From Marchantia polymorpha subsp. ruderalis (taxonomy: Eukaryota > Streptophyta > Marchantiopsida > Marchantiales > Marchantiaceae): 64,000 nucleotides of DNA. The position numbers were made by a program, and so were the translations under genes. Location: contig AP031354.1 in NCBI GenBank assembly GCA_037833965.1, positions 20,872,001 to 20,936,000 on the forward strand, given 5' to 3'. Positions within the stretch are counted from its first letter, which is position 1, and each line of letters opens with the position of its first letter. Of this stretch, positions 34,930 to 47,400 are shown one piece after another. The notes below the pieces were generated by a model that did no database searches, was not told where the DNA came from, and worked only from the letters and a program-made list of their open reading frames with translations.

Positions 34930-37560
34930 GACTTCATGCAAGCTCGGGCCAACCTGCATATATGCACAAATTATTCGTCTGGTAAGCAACTGTAGGTGAT
35001 CGACGACCGTGGGCATGGCATGGTTTGCTGTAAGTCAAGTGCGAGCAGTGGACGTACAGAAGTATCGAGGCTCTCTTGGACAATCTCATGTACAAAACTG
35101 AGGGACCGGACAGCTAGACACTCACCAGCGATATTCATTCCGCTATAATTTCCTAGGCCACGGAGTATTGCTCCTACAATGTCCGATCTAGACAACTGAC
35201 AGATAAGAGCCCTCACCTGGAAGAAAGCTGGTGCGGTCTCGACGATGCAGTTTCTAAACTTTTCACACCACCATCGCTCAAATGGTGCTCGTCTTGAAAG
35301 ATCCAGGCGATGATCCCCAAGACGCTTCTTCAGTAGATGACTAATCTATTGCATTACCATGACTCGGTGAACTCGTGCCCTGCCTGTTCCCACGTATGAG
35401 CCGGCCTCCACTCAGGTTCTTCCACCGCGAACGAACGAGTGCAATTGCCGAGCTAGAACTACACGCTCCCTGTCCAGTGAGGAGTGAGAGCGCAGTGGAT
35501 ATTGTCAGGCCTCTACAGCACAAGGGAAGAACTTCACGTCGCAGCGTATCTTGTCCGCGCAACTTCTTTCAGTCGCCACAGCACAATCTAACTCAAACTC
35601 GACGGCAGCAGGAGCATGAAAGGGGACACGCCGGTTTTAAATTAAGAAAAAGACTGCGACGCGGCCGTTCCTGGCTTGCGAGTGGTGCTGGCTGGCTCAG
35701 CAGGGATGTAATTGTACCGCACACAGTACACACAGATTCTCGGCAACCAGTCGCCGCGACCACGAGAAAGGAGAGAAGACTGGGACCCTCGCGATGTCCC
35801 TCCTCTGAGCTCTTCACCCGAATTCGCTTACACGTGAACTTTGGCAGTAATCGACCGGAGCGATAATTATTCGACCAGATGAGGGGAGCGACTGAGGCCG
35901 AAAACCGGAGCCGATCGTGGGAGCGATGGCAACTTAGCTCTCTGGGATGACGTAGGCGCACAGAGGAATGAAGGAATGCGCAGACTGTAACCGCGGATGG
36001 CCGATTGGCTTTGACTGTTGGCGGTCGCCAAGATCATGGATCAGTGCGACGCAGCTACTGAATTGAAGAGGACGCAATCGAGGACCTCAATGTTGAGGAA
36101 CAAAGGGGAGTGGATCCCTTGATCCTTCATCTGAGGATGCCCACACTGTGTTCAGAAGATGTCGGCAATCCCCCTCCTCAGACTGCGTGGACGGAGCTCT
36201 GAGAATGACGCTCCTCGGACTCAGGCGGGGAGTGCGCACAAAACATTGGATGGATGCTGCGCAGGAATGCATCGGATACGAACACGGCCAACCGACTCGG
36301 CTCGGCTCGCTCGATGTGACAGTCAATGGAGGAGAGAAACCTCGGTAATCAGGGAAGCAGGCAGGAGGCGCAAATCGATGGCGATGCCGAGAGTTAAGAC
36401 TCGTTCTCGCGCTGCGGCGAGCTGGGCCGAGCGACGGGACAAGAGATTCTTATCCCAGGTGAAAAAGTAAAGGCTTGATCTGAAGAAAGAGAGTGAATCT
36501 CCGCCTGAATATACTGTGCCCAGTAAAAAACCAAAGGCCAAAGAATCGGTCTGTAGCACCTTTCGCCGCATCGAGCGCACCCGAGCGCGACAACTGTGGT
36601 GCTGGCACGCAGGCAGGCAGGGCAGGCAGGCAGGCAGGCAGAGGAACATGGATGCGAGGAGACTCTGAGGAGAATTTAGTATATTCTGAGCAGCAGATAA
36701 GGATAAGAAGTCGAATATTTGCTCGCTCTTCCGTCCACTTTTGCCAACCTCCCTCGCCCCGCAGGACAACGGATCCCAACGTCGTACACCCCCGGCCCCC
36801 CCCGCACCGACCCGCGCTTCCCCGCGCGGGTGCGGGCGCGGGCCTGTTCCGAATGATTTTAAAACATGGAGGGAAAGGCGACCCCGGTGGTTTCCACCGG
36901 CGCACTGGCTCGGCTCGCCCGGAGATTCGCCCGCATCGCGTCAAAATCATTGACGGTGTGCGCGAGGGATAGTACAGGCTCCAGGACACCCAAAAACAAA
37001 ACCCGCAAAATAATCGGAATCTGCAGTCCCCATCACAAAGCGGAGCCGGATCCTCGACTTCTCTCCACTCCTCTCCTCTCATTCCATCCTTGTCGGTCCT
37101 CTCCGCGCGTCGAATATTCCCCGCGGTTGGCTGGGTCCGCGCGCGGTGGGCCCGGCCCGTTCGCCGACCCCCGCGCCCGCTAACCCCCTCGATCACCGCG
37201 GGTTAGCGCAGGGCCGCCTAGGCAGACCCCGCTAGACAAAGATAAGGCGCTAGTTTTCGCTCCCCCATAACGGCATTCAATGCAACCTGCGAGTGGCGTC
37301 CAATACAGCGTGAGAAAACGGCTCATTACTTAATCATTAATCGAGATTCGAGCAACCGTAACCCGGCCCTCGCAGAGAGAAGGTTCACGGAATCTGGAAT
37401 TGCTGATACGGCACCAACTCGTCAGCAGGGAGGGCGAGGGGGGAGGGAGGGGGGCACCACGCGGCCTTGAGGAAGATTCAAATTTTACAGTGGGCTCTCT
37501 CTCGGTCGCCTTGTGCGTTCCGGTGGCCATTGAATATCACAAAAGCGCGGCGTCATAACG
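34930..37560. promoter_or_regulatory. GC-rich upstream region of the HHO gene
   Basis: This probably includes the promoter, a long leader and possibly a non-coding first exon: an AG acceptor-like ATATGCAG lies just above the start codon near 34957. A (GGCA)n microsatellite is at about 36607-36640, and C/G runs and CGCG-rich sequence fill 36780-37190. A 248-codon minus-strand frame (37196-36450) overlaps frames in other phases on both strands and lacks any known motif, so it is put down to high GC content. Confidence 0.45.
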
Positions 37561-40500
37561 CGAGGTGAACCTTGAAAAGATTGCCAAAAGTCGAGTCAGA
37601 TTGTTGGGGCCTGCAATCACGTCTCTCAATTCTGTGAGAGCCCAGTTCGGTCAAGATCTTGTTGACTGGACCGACCTGACACGCATTTTCCTTTCGCTCT
37701 ATTTTCTCCTTCTTTTTTTAATTATATCAAAATTGAATCTCAACCGAACCGAGAAAAAAGTCAAATACGTCGAAAGTACTGTGAGCATGGATCTAACACA
37801 AACCTAATACCATTCGTACTAGATTCACATTTGTACGGTGTGAGGTCACTTGTTTCGAAACCAGGAGTTTAGAACAGGTAAACGATAAACGATCACAAGC
37901 TCTCTCTCTGTCTCTCTCTTCCGAAGGAAATTGAGGGTATCCAGGTGAGAAAAACCTTCCAAAGACTTCATCGTTTATTTTCTAAGTTTGCTCGAGAGAC
38001 GTAGTACGGTATTCCGATTAGGAAGAGAAAAACACAAGGACTGAGAATGCACCGTCCGAAGACTTCGACATAAGGCCTGCCCTGTGAATCTTGTTGCTCG
38101 TTTCGTTGGAATCAAATGACAGACGGGTTCATGCAACTAAATCTGCGGTGAGAAAATAGTAAGTTTGTTCTATGCAACTGTTTCTTGAGATACTTGAGAG
38201 AGCCAAGGAATGAGTGAACTCACATGAATGCGTGAGGACTGAATCAAACAACCATGGATACTTCATCTGCCCTCTACTCCAGCCCAAAGGATTCCGCTCG
38301 CATCATTTTCTTTCATATGTCAACGGCTGGAAACTGAATATATTGCAGTGGGACGACTTATTTTTCAAGAGCTTTGTTTTCAATGGAAGGGAATCAAGTA
38401 TTCATTTCTCCTCTTGAGAACAAGAATCCTCACGAATTTGTGGGGCGTGAACTAGTGAAGTAGGTGGATGGGCGATCCTGAAAAGCACGATTCTCTCTCG
38501 TCACGGACCAACTAACCGGGAACCTTCAGACATGAAAGTTTCAAGTCTCCCTAATCGACAGCACATGCCATATGGCACTTTTTTGGGTCCTGCCTCTTCC
38601 TCTTTCTTGAACGGGAGGCATATAAAAGCCCTACATGCACTGACACGGATGACCTCCTCGTTTCAAGAAAAATCTGACCGTATTTGGCACCTCTTCATGC
38701 ATATGCAGTTTCATTGTGAACAACCGCAGCCTATATTCCTTACTTAGGCTCAGTATTTTGTCAACATAGTGGAAAGTAGTGCCATTAGATCTAGTTCAGT
38801 TGTCATATTGTCCAAATTTACAAGTTCCTCTATCGCTCCGACGAGACTACCTGCAATAAGGGAAACAACTTGGATAGAGTACTCCCTTCCACATGCATTG
38901 CCTTGTAGCGAGGTAACCTAAATTTCTGGCAAAATCTTCTCTTTCAACGTCGTCCCCTTTCTAAAGGACGTGAAATGAGTGCCACATTCAGAGCCTATTA
39001 TATCAAATCATCTTCCAGATTCACGGAGGTAATCACATAGGCCATCAATTCAACAAGCAATTTTCCATTCCAGCTTGATCATTTCAAGTCCAACAAATTT
39101 CAAATGGAAGAGCAAGTGAGGGTACTGTTAAAAGAAAATACCTTCACGTGTATTCGTTGTTAAATTATGGATGTGATATGTATCACTATCACTATTAGGA
39201 TTATCTCTTTCTCTACGTGTAGTTGTTTCTTTCCTTCTTACCATGATGGATTTCTCTCTATTAAGAAATGCAAAGGTGACTTACGTGATACAAATGTTTC
39301 AATCAATTAGTCATCTCATCTTGTCAATTCACTGTTCGATTCTGATTTAAAGACATCAGGCAGGGCCCTTCCACTTGCAACTCACGCGGTGAAACAAATG
39401 AAACTTCTCTTTCATGGCAAGTTGAGGTACATTTCATGCAGCCAGCACTTCATTGCATGCTTTCGCTTTGAAGTTTGATAACACTAAAAGCTTGTAAACA
39501 GGAGCGAGAATTTGGGATATTCTTACAATAGAAGACCATCACGAAGCCGTTTCAAGTACGTCCTTTGTTTTTAGATTAGGAGCAGTGTCCTAAATATACG
39601 AGTCTTCCTGGAGGGTTGTATGGTTCATGGGCTGAGGGTCAAAGGCAGAGATCCGAAACTCAAATGGAAAGCTGCAGAGGACAGTTAAAATACACAAATC
39701 CCAGGAATGGGCAGGTTGGTTCTTGCTCTCTGCTCCAGTCAGTGCGTTCTTTTCCACCTCCTAAGATTGACATCCTTGTCATCAAAATTCTGGGTCAAAT
39801 TTTTTTAATTAAAAAAACCCTTTACAATTACCCTTTAATATTCAGATTTTTCTTATTCTCATAATTTTTACCATTGATGGAAAAAGATGCAAACAATGTG
39901 TAGTGGTGACCTTACATGCATTGGATGGGGACTCTAAAGTCTTGTCTTCAAGGCACACTTGTGTTCTTAACATTCTACTTTCACGATTACTCTTACAACA
40001 GGGTCAAAAGTTCAGTCTTATCATCTCTAACCGAAATTAGATGCGTAAAATATACTCAACAATTCGGGATTGTGCAAGAGGCAGAATTCACAGTACTTGG
40101 CAACAGGTGAGCCCAACTGGATTCTTGATACGTGGCTTCTTGAAGTGCCTCGTAAGCAACATTGTACCTTCACTTCCGAGGACCCAAAGCATGTACCCAA
40201 AGAAATCCTCATAGTATACAAAAAAGGAGGCAAGATCAAAATCATGTGTGCCATCTACACTTCTCTTCCCTTTTGGCCATGTGAAGATTACGCGTTTGAC
40301 GTATTGTATAGATTTCCAATACCCACAAGATCACGGTAATTCTACTCTGGGCTGGTCCTCGAATCTGAGGGGGATGGTCAGGCGTTTCAGGATATGCACT
40401 TAGAGTTTTATGGTCCACATAAGAAGGTCGTATGGGGAGCACGTGTCACCGTACGGTCAAAACCGTACTGACTTATGATCACTCTCGCTACCGTCATCTG

Positions 40501-42370
40501 GCAAAAAATGAGAAATTCATATTGGAATGTTGTTCTAAAATGTTTCCTCCTTAGACATGAGGAGATTTATGGCGGCACTTTCTGTTGCAATACATCGGTC
40601 TCTGTTGTGAACCAAGTTCCAGACACCGGCGCCAAATTTAGAGATGATTTTAGAGGTGGCACAATAATGGGCCGAGTCTACGAGAGTCTGTTGCAGACGG
40701 AGTTAGTGGTCAGTAATTAAAGAATCTTGACAAATATATTTGCCTTTGACAAATTGCAATTCGAACTGCGTGATTGTATACTGAATCGCCCTAGTGTGTC
40801 GGCTGCACGACCTCATTGCAGGCTAGTAAGGCGGAAGATCTCGCTGTGTGTCCCAGAAGGTCATCAGAATCACTTGTGTCCTGTCGTTGCTATGCCCTCA
40901 ACGTTATTTTGGTTCATAAGATTGTTGTGAGTTTCAGAGACTTCTGTGGGAAAGATGTATGAAAAAAGTCGGAGGTGATGAAGAGCACGATGGAGAGACG
41001 TACAGAAACTCAAGCATCTAAATCAAAACATTTCACTTCATTGGGACAGAACACGACACAAGACTTGTTGACCTTTGATGTTCAGTATCTGGCGGGCAGG
41101 AAATGGAGGAAATGGGTTCTGAAACTGCGAGAGAAGATACCAACAGTGCTCAGCAGTGCGTGCGAGAGTGTCTGTAAGGTTCTCCGAGTCCATTGTGTGA
41201 CTTCGTATGAGGTGCACCCGGGCACAATTCCAAAAAAAGTCCTCTGGTTGAGGTGGAGTATCTGGAGGATGGGGACACGACATACCCGATAGGGACTACA
41301 TTTAAGCCTTGCAACGGCCATAGTGCTCCGGGGCTGTTCCGAGTGAGAGGGTATCTCCCCATTTTTCTTTGGTCAAAGAGGACGGCGTGACAAGCAAAGA
41401 GATCCAACAGGATCTTGTAAGAGCATATCCTTCCCGAGATGCGCAGTTTGTGTTGCAACAAGGCAAGCACCACACAATCGTCTCATTCTGAGCAGGTATA
41501 TTCACTCATTTGAAGGTCTAAGTTTCGAGTCATGCCAAACCGGAATCATGTTCTAACCCGATCGAAAGAATGATCCCCCATGAATGATGCTCACTACCTC
41601 CCGAATATTCAGCATCGAGCATCATCCATCGATTTTGACTCCATGCATGAGCAATGAACTCAAAGGCTAGAAAGCATCCCGATTACCACTGATAAGGTGG
41701 GTTGGCCGGTTGGCTGGCTGGCTGGCTGGCTGGCTGGTTGGTTGGTGTGCGCAGTGATCATCCTTGTCTCTCTCCGGGGCCTGGCTAGCTGGTACCGTGC
41801 TTCACTCAATATACTCTTGTGAGCCCCTAGAATTAAATTTTTTATATCTCCACCAGTCTAGGTCTGATCCGGTTTTATAATAATTTCCTCATAAAGATAT
41901 ATCTCGCATCTGACGAGGTCATTGTGCCTAGAATTTCCAGCATAAGACTGCAATAAACCACATATGGACGAAAGAATTTTTTAGTTTCCATTCTTGGCAA
42001 AGTGGTACAGATTAAATCCCCAGGCGACATTTTCTACAGTAGATCTCTTCCGGTCTGATTGCCCAAGAAGTCATGCAGTACTGTAGTTCGTTTGGGTATT
42101 GAGAAATATTTGACGGGCTCGATCAAGGTGCGATATATGTTATTATTGTTCTTGTGGTCGACTTCCCATATAGTCAAGCTTAGGATCTCCTACAAATTGT
42201 GAGTCCGCAAATTCTGTAATGAGCTCACGTACTGAAGATGAATGGTCACAAAGGTTATCTTTGTATGACCTCCTTGGCTTGACTACATGAGCAGTTACTG
42301 AAAGGTTTCATCAATTCATCATAATCATGTTTTGGTAATAAGACGAGGGCGAAGCGAGGTCGGTCGTCTC
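37561..42370. other. Intergenic DNA, no gene recognised
   Basis: Base composition is moderate. Open frames reach about 107 codons but none shows conserved motifs or plausible splice-linked partners. A (GGCT)n microsatellite runs from 41701 to about 41747. Confidence 0.45.
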
Positions 42371-42505
42371 ATGGAAGAAAGCGGCGAGAGGGCAGCCACA
42401 GAAGTGTCTTGGAGCCTCATGGAAGCTCCAAGAGACTACAAACTCGGCGGAGCACCCCTCCCATTCTCGGGGGAGCAACAAGCTCACTCCTCGCGCGATG
42501 GCTGA
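42371..42505 (+). CDS. Small orphan ORF of 44 codons
   Basis: ATG 42371 to TGA 42503-42505. The peptide has balanced, protein-like composition (for example EAPRDYKLGGAPLPFSGEQQ) and no match I know. It contains a perfect 9-bp inverted repeat (42407-42415 with 42425-42433, 9-nt loop). The start context is weak at -3 (C) with G at +4. It may be a lineage-specific small protein, an exon of an unrecognised gene, or chance in a GC-rich patch. Confidence 0.2.
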   Translation: MEESGERAATEVSWSLMEAPRDYKLGGAPLPFSGEQQAHSSRDG

Positions 42506-43099
42506 CACCAGATGAAACATCTCGGCGGAAAGTCTACTTACCGTACATGTTGATCATTGTCTTGAATCTTTCATGTCACAAGTGGCCGATGTATGAAAAC
42601 GCATGCTTCTTGTTGTGAGCTGTTCTCATGCAGACACTTGGATATGGGCACTAGCTGGTATTCGCAACCAAAGCTGGCCACCATCTTGAAGGAAAATCAC
42701 CTGCTGTACCCTCCTCCTCGCTTTGGCCCATGCAGTGGGGCCACACGGGGTAGTAACATAGAATAATACTATTCACGTAGTACAATCGGAAGTGCATTAT
42801 TTTCTTGGCAGGTGCATTTCATGTTGAAGGAATATCCATTTCAAAGGCAAAAGGTACACCTTCATGGGATTCGAGGTACTCGTATCTCTGCCTAGATTCA
42901 TGCGTAGAATATCCTGCTCATCAGGAAAGCAAGGAAAAGGGCATGACATATATGACCTTTCAACAGCTCCATGAGCTAAGTTCGAGCTTCGTGGCAATGA
43001 CCCCATCTACCTATGACGACATTCATGTGACATCGGCCCGCCGAGGCCCTTGACCCACCACCGCATTACTCGATTCTGTGAATGAAAGTCCGCGAGGAA

Positions 43100-44540
43100 A
43101 TTCCCACACTGTCAGACCGAACTGGGTGGAACTGTGACTCAGAGTTCAAGGCACACACTGTGGGGTCGCCCCGGATGAAGCCTCGGGCGAAATTGGTTGC
43201 AACCTGGGCCGAGCGCAAAAGCTGAGAATCATGGATCTCCTTACGAGAAGCTTCAGTTCACCCGAGTCGCTACGTCGGATCTCCCCATCGTGGGTTGCCG
43301 CTTGCCGCTTGCCGCTTCCTGCTTCCTCGGATGAATAAACACAGCGCATCGTTCGGAGTCCGAAAATTGCGCTCCGGCATCGGCCGAATTCCGCAGGCCC
43401 GAGCCGAGACACAGAATTTCACAACAAGGCACGAGGGTGCATACACAGGGCGCAAGGTCGCGAGATCGCAACCTGGACCGGAGCGGCGAGGGCGTGGGAA
43501 ATTCCTACGGCCACAGCGACGGCATAAAGAAATCGGGGCGACAGGGATAGATGATGGTCAAAAGGATCGTCGGATATACTGCCAGCCATTTGCCACGATC
43601 GAATTGACTTGAGTAAGAAGGACGGTATATTCGCTCACCCCCTGAGCATAGAATCTCCGAGGTCTGCGACCGTGACGTGGCCCGCGCTCGGATCTCTGTC
43701 CAACCGAAATTCACACGTGGCTTTGGAGCGCGGAGGTCGACAGCAGGTCTTTTATCCAAGTCAAACCCCGCCTGCCTGCCTGCGAGCACCATACTGTACG
43801 CTGCGCCACCCTTCGGCCCTGTACGAGGAACAGGCTCGCGCATCGTCGGTTAATTTCCATGGGGGCTAGCTACGTTCAATGAATCGGAACAAAAAGGACG
43901 ACCTTCATGCCCCTAACTGGGAAACTCACTTCCGGAGTTTCTCTGATGATGCAGACTATGGGATATCCAGCTTTTGTGCCACATGGATCTCCCAAAAGCA
44001 CCGTCCATGTAGGGCCCCCGGCCCGGCCCGGCCCCTTCTTCAAGGTGGGAAGTTCCCGACATCATCCATACGAATTCCCTGCAATCAGGGCTCATTTCTT
44101 AAACGCCACAGGCTTGCTAGAATCGCTTCTCTGACCTTTTTCGCACCCATGTGGAGACCTGACTCTTGCGCGACTTTTGCCATTGAAAACGATAACCACA
44201 CCGGATTCCTTCCGCTCATCGTATCTCCCGTTGAGAGCCAGATACCGAACAGCAGGATGATGAAATCCTCTGCTGGTGAGATTCTTCAGCTCTGCCCACG
44301 AGTCTCTACATCCTTCACGGTATCGGGATTAAACAATTCATTCGATCACAGCTTCTCCCATCGTTTCAATGCATGCGCCATTTGGAAGACGGTCGTTCGA
44401 TTGCCGAGAGTGGTCTCAGATGCTCTTCGTTCAGGGTCAATAAGCTCCATGAATCTCAGTCGCAGCGTCCTTTGGAGATTCACTAGAAGGCTTTCTTTAA
44501 CTTTTAATATATTCCACTTCAATTTTTCGATTAAGTGAAC
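43100..44540. other. GC-rich island with an orphan 219-codon ORF
   Basis: This is a sharp GC-rich block that ends near 44540 against AT-rich DNA. Its longest frame is 43879-44538 on the plus strand (219 codons, Ser/Arg-rich, no known motif). On the opposite strand a frame of about 70 codons ends at roughly 44359 (MELIDPERRASETTLGNR) and also looks protein-like. Neither has a recognisable domain. It could be the promoter or first exon of an unrecognised gene, or a captured fragment. Confidence 0.3.
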
Positions 44541-47400
44541 GCTGCATCCTGGAGATACTCGTCGTCAACGAATATCCCCAGGCCACACAACCACCGGCAT
44601 TTGTGAAAGATTGCACATAAAAAATTTTAAAAAAATGCGCCATCATTACAGCACACTTGTCAAAGGCTTCAAGCTGTACACTATCGCTAGCTTTTAGAAA
44701 AGTTGGTGTATGCTACTGTACAATGCATCAATTTGGGGATGTGTATATTTTAATCGCTTATCAAGATTTTCAATGTGGTTTCTGATTAGTCTTGCATCTT
44801 TCTTGCTTCGCATTACCCAAACTGTCGCATCCAACTTAGCGTGAGCTTCTCTAACTTCTTTCCAGATTTATATGAAGTTTGATTATTTTGAAAGTAAAAA
44901 CTTGTCAAGGTCACATTTGGAGCTCAAATTCAAAATAAGTTTGAAAAAATATTTGCACAATTTCAAAATTTCACAGTCAATCATGAAAAGCTTTCACTTT
45001 GTATATTATCAATCACGCCGGTAGACCGTAGCAAATCACGTTGACTTTTACAAAACAAATCTTAAGTGAAAGAAGCGCTAGATTGACATCAATCATGGAT
45101 ACACAAATTGTTCAAAACTGAATGTATCAATCCTTGATCAAGAATTGATTATATTTCTGTTGCGTATTCTATGACCAAAATATAGTCAAATAAAAATAAA
45201 AGTCAACGCCTATAAATTTTGAACATGAAATTCAAACCATAGATCATGTAGTGCAGCTAAATTTATAACGGATTGAGATACATTCATCAATCGGTATTTT
45301 CCAACGTGTTTCATCTTATCAATTAGAAATAATAATAATGAAGATCATTTATAACACGAATAATTCAAAAAAACTTCATGGAAAAATTAATTTTGATCTT
45401 ATACATACTTCTTTCAACATTTCACATATTTAAACATTGATTTTCATAATTTTTAGTATCATGTTTTAGAACTAATTTTCAAGTATGGTTTATTTTCAAG
45501 TAGAAGGTAAATATTATTTGAAATAAAATATTTAAATTAATTATAATTATATATAAATAATTCATAAAATAATATTTATATAGAGAGGCGAACCATTCCT
45601 AAAAGCACAAGATTTGGACAAAAATGTGAAAAAATTTGGAATCTATATTAACGTTTTAACTTGGATTGTCATCAAACATTCAAAATCACCTTCTTAAAGA
45701 GTAAGAAGGAAAATATAAATTCTAAAGCTAATTTGATTTTTTTTTAATTAGAAAATTATTTTACCAAAATAATTAAAAAATAACTATTTACTGAAATTAA
45801 AATGACACATGTAATGAAATTAAATGAAGTTTTTAGTTTCCATTTACTTTATATTTTCTGTTGAAAATATCCAGACTATATTTAATCATTTTCAATTTCA
45901 TTTTCATTTAATTAGCAATTACTAATAAAATCATTGATTCGTGATCAAATTGAAATGATTTGTTTCTAAACTTGAAAGTAAAACACTATACCTATTGATA
46001 AAAGAGGATTAGCTACTTATTTCGTTTTGAATAATACAGAGATGAATATCAATGATATTTATTTATAATTGATAATGATTCATTTGTTGATAGATTATGA
46101 ATTTATTTTCAGTCATTATATTCAAAAATGTATGAGATGTAAGACTGAAAGTTCCAACAAGAATAAAGATCAGATAGGTGTAAGATCAGAAATAAAAATC
46201 TCCTAAATGATGTTGAATCCTCTATAATAAATTAAACTGTAACAATTTGAATAACAGAATGGACATACATCTACGCGAAGAGACCAACATTTATTTTCCA
46301 TAATAATATATTTGAAGCTTCAGATTTTATAAATTGAACCAAGATTTTTTTTTCCAATCTTGGTTCAACGAGATTTCAATTGTTTTCTAATTTCTAATTT
46401 TTCCCCCTAGTAGATATTAATTTCACAATGAAAATAATCACAGTAATTAATGCATATACGTAATTGCATTTCAAAGCAAATTTAAATATTTTATGTATTT
46501 CAGAAATTTAATTTTGTTTTTGACTTTCAACATTAATGTAAAGGGTTTTCATCATATCTAAATAACAAAAGTTCTTCATTTTGCTATAAATTTATACCAG
46601 ATTAAGGTGGGTTTTATTTGAAGGATTTCTCAGGGAAACAAAATTCATGGAATTTGTTCATTCAAAAAAGTTGGGAAAATGTGAGATAGAATTGATCATA
46701 TTTATAAAGGGATTTTTTAATATATATTATATCACTTTAAAATAGAACATGTGGTTCCTTTTCTAAAATTTGAAGGTTTATTGAATTGAAAATCTCATTC
46801 ATACTTATGTTTCTGCATTAGAAAATTTTTTTGTCATCATAACAACAATGGGCTGCTGTATTGAAAGTGAATTTAAGTAAAATGAATAATTTAAATTGTA
46901 AATAATCTTGTTACTTATTAGGACACAGTTGTTAAAGAGTCGGTTATCCGTCATAACGTGTGTTTAATGTGATTATACATTATTTTTAATGTGTGATGAG
47001 TTGGATGGCATATGTCAAGGTTTGCAAGTTCATAAATAAGGAGAGAATTCATGGATGTATAAATCTTACTTTTGAATTGCGATGAGTTATATAGATTTCA
47101 TAGTGAGGGCAAGAATAAATACTAAAGTAGATGACACTGTTTGTAATTATTTTTTAGCATATTGTATCTTTAACTTCAAATAAAGATTATACAACGTTTT
47201 ACATGTAGTTGTTGACAAAACAGATATCATGACGTAATAATAAAACGTAAAGACGTTAATATTATTTGAATGTTATGGCGTACAGAAGCTTTAAATAAAA
47301 CAAATAAATAAATTAATATTTACGTTTATACATATTTCACACGAAATTCTGTAGCACAAGAAAGTATCCAATAGAATAATTTAATAGTTTGTAGTTTTCT
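44541..47400. other. AT-rich intergenic DNA
   Basis: No open frame of note. A short inverted pair around 46335-46368 (AACCAAGATT, T/A-rich loop, AATCTTGGTT) forms a perfect 10-bp stem, probably a small transposon remnant or chance. Confidence 0.55.

Noticed and set aside
36450..37196. 248-codon minus-strand frame
   Set aside because: It lies in a CGCG-rich block where all frames are open by composition; it is Arg/Pro/Gly-rich, includes the microsatellite and shows no domain.
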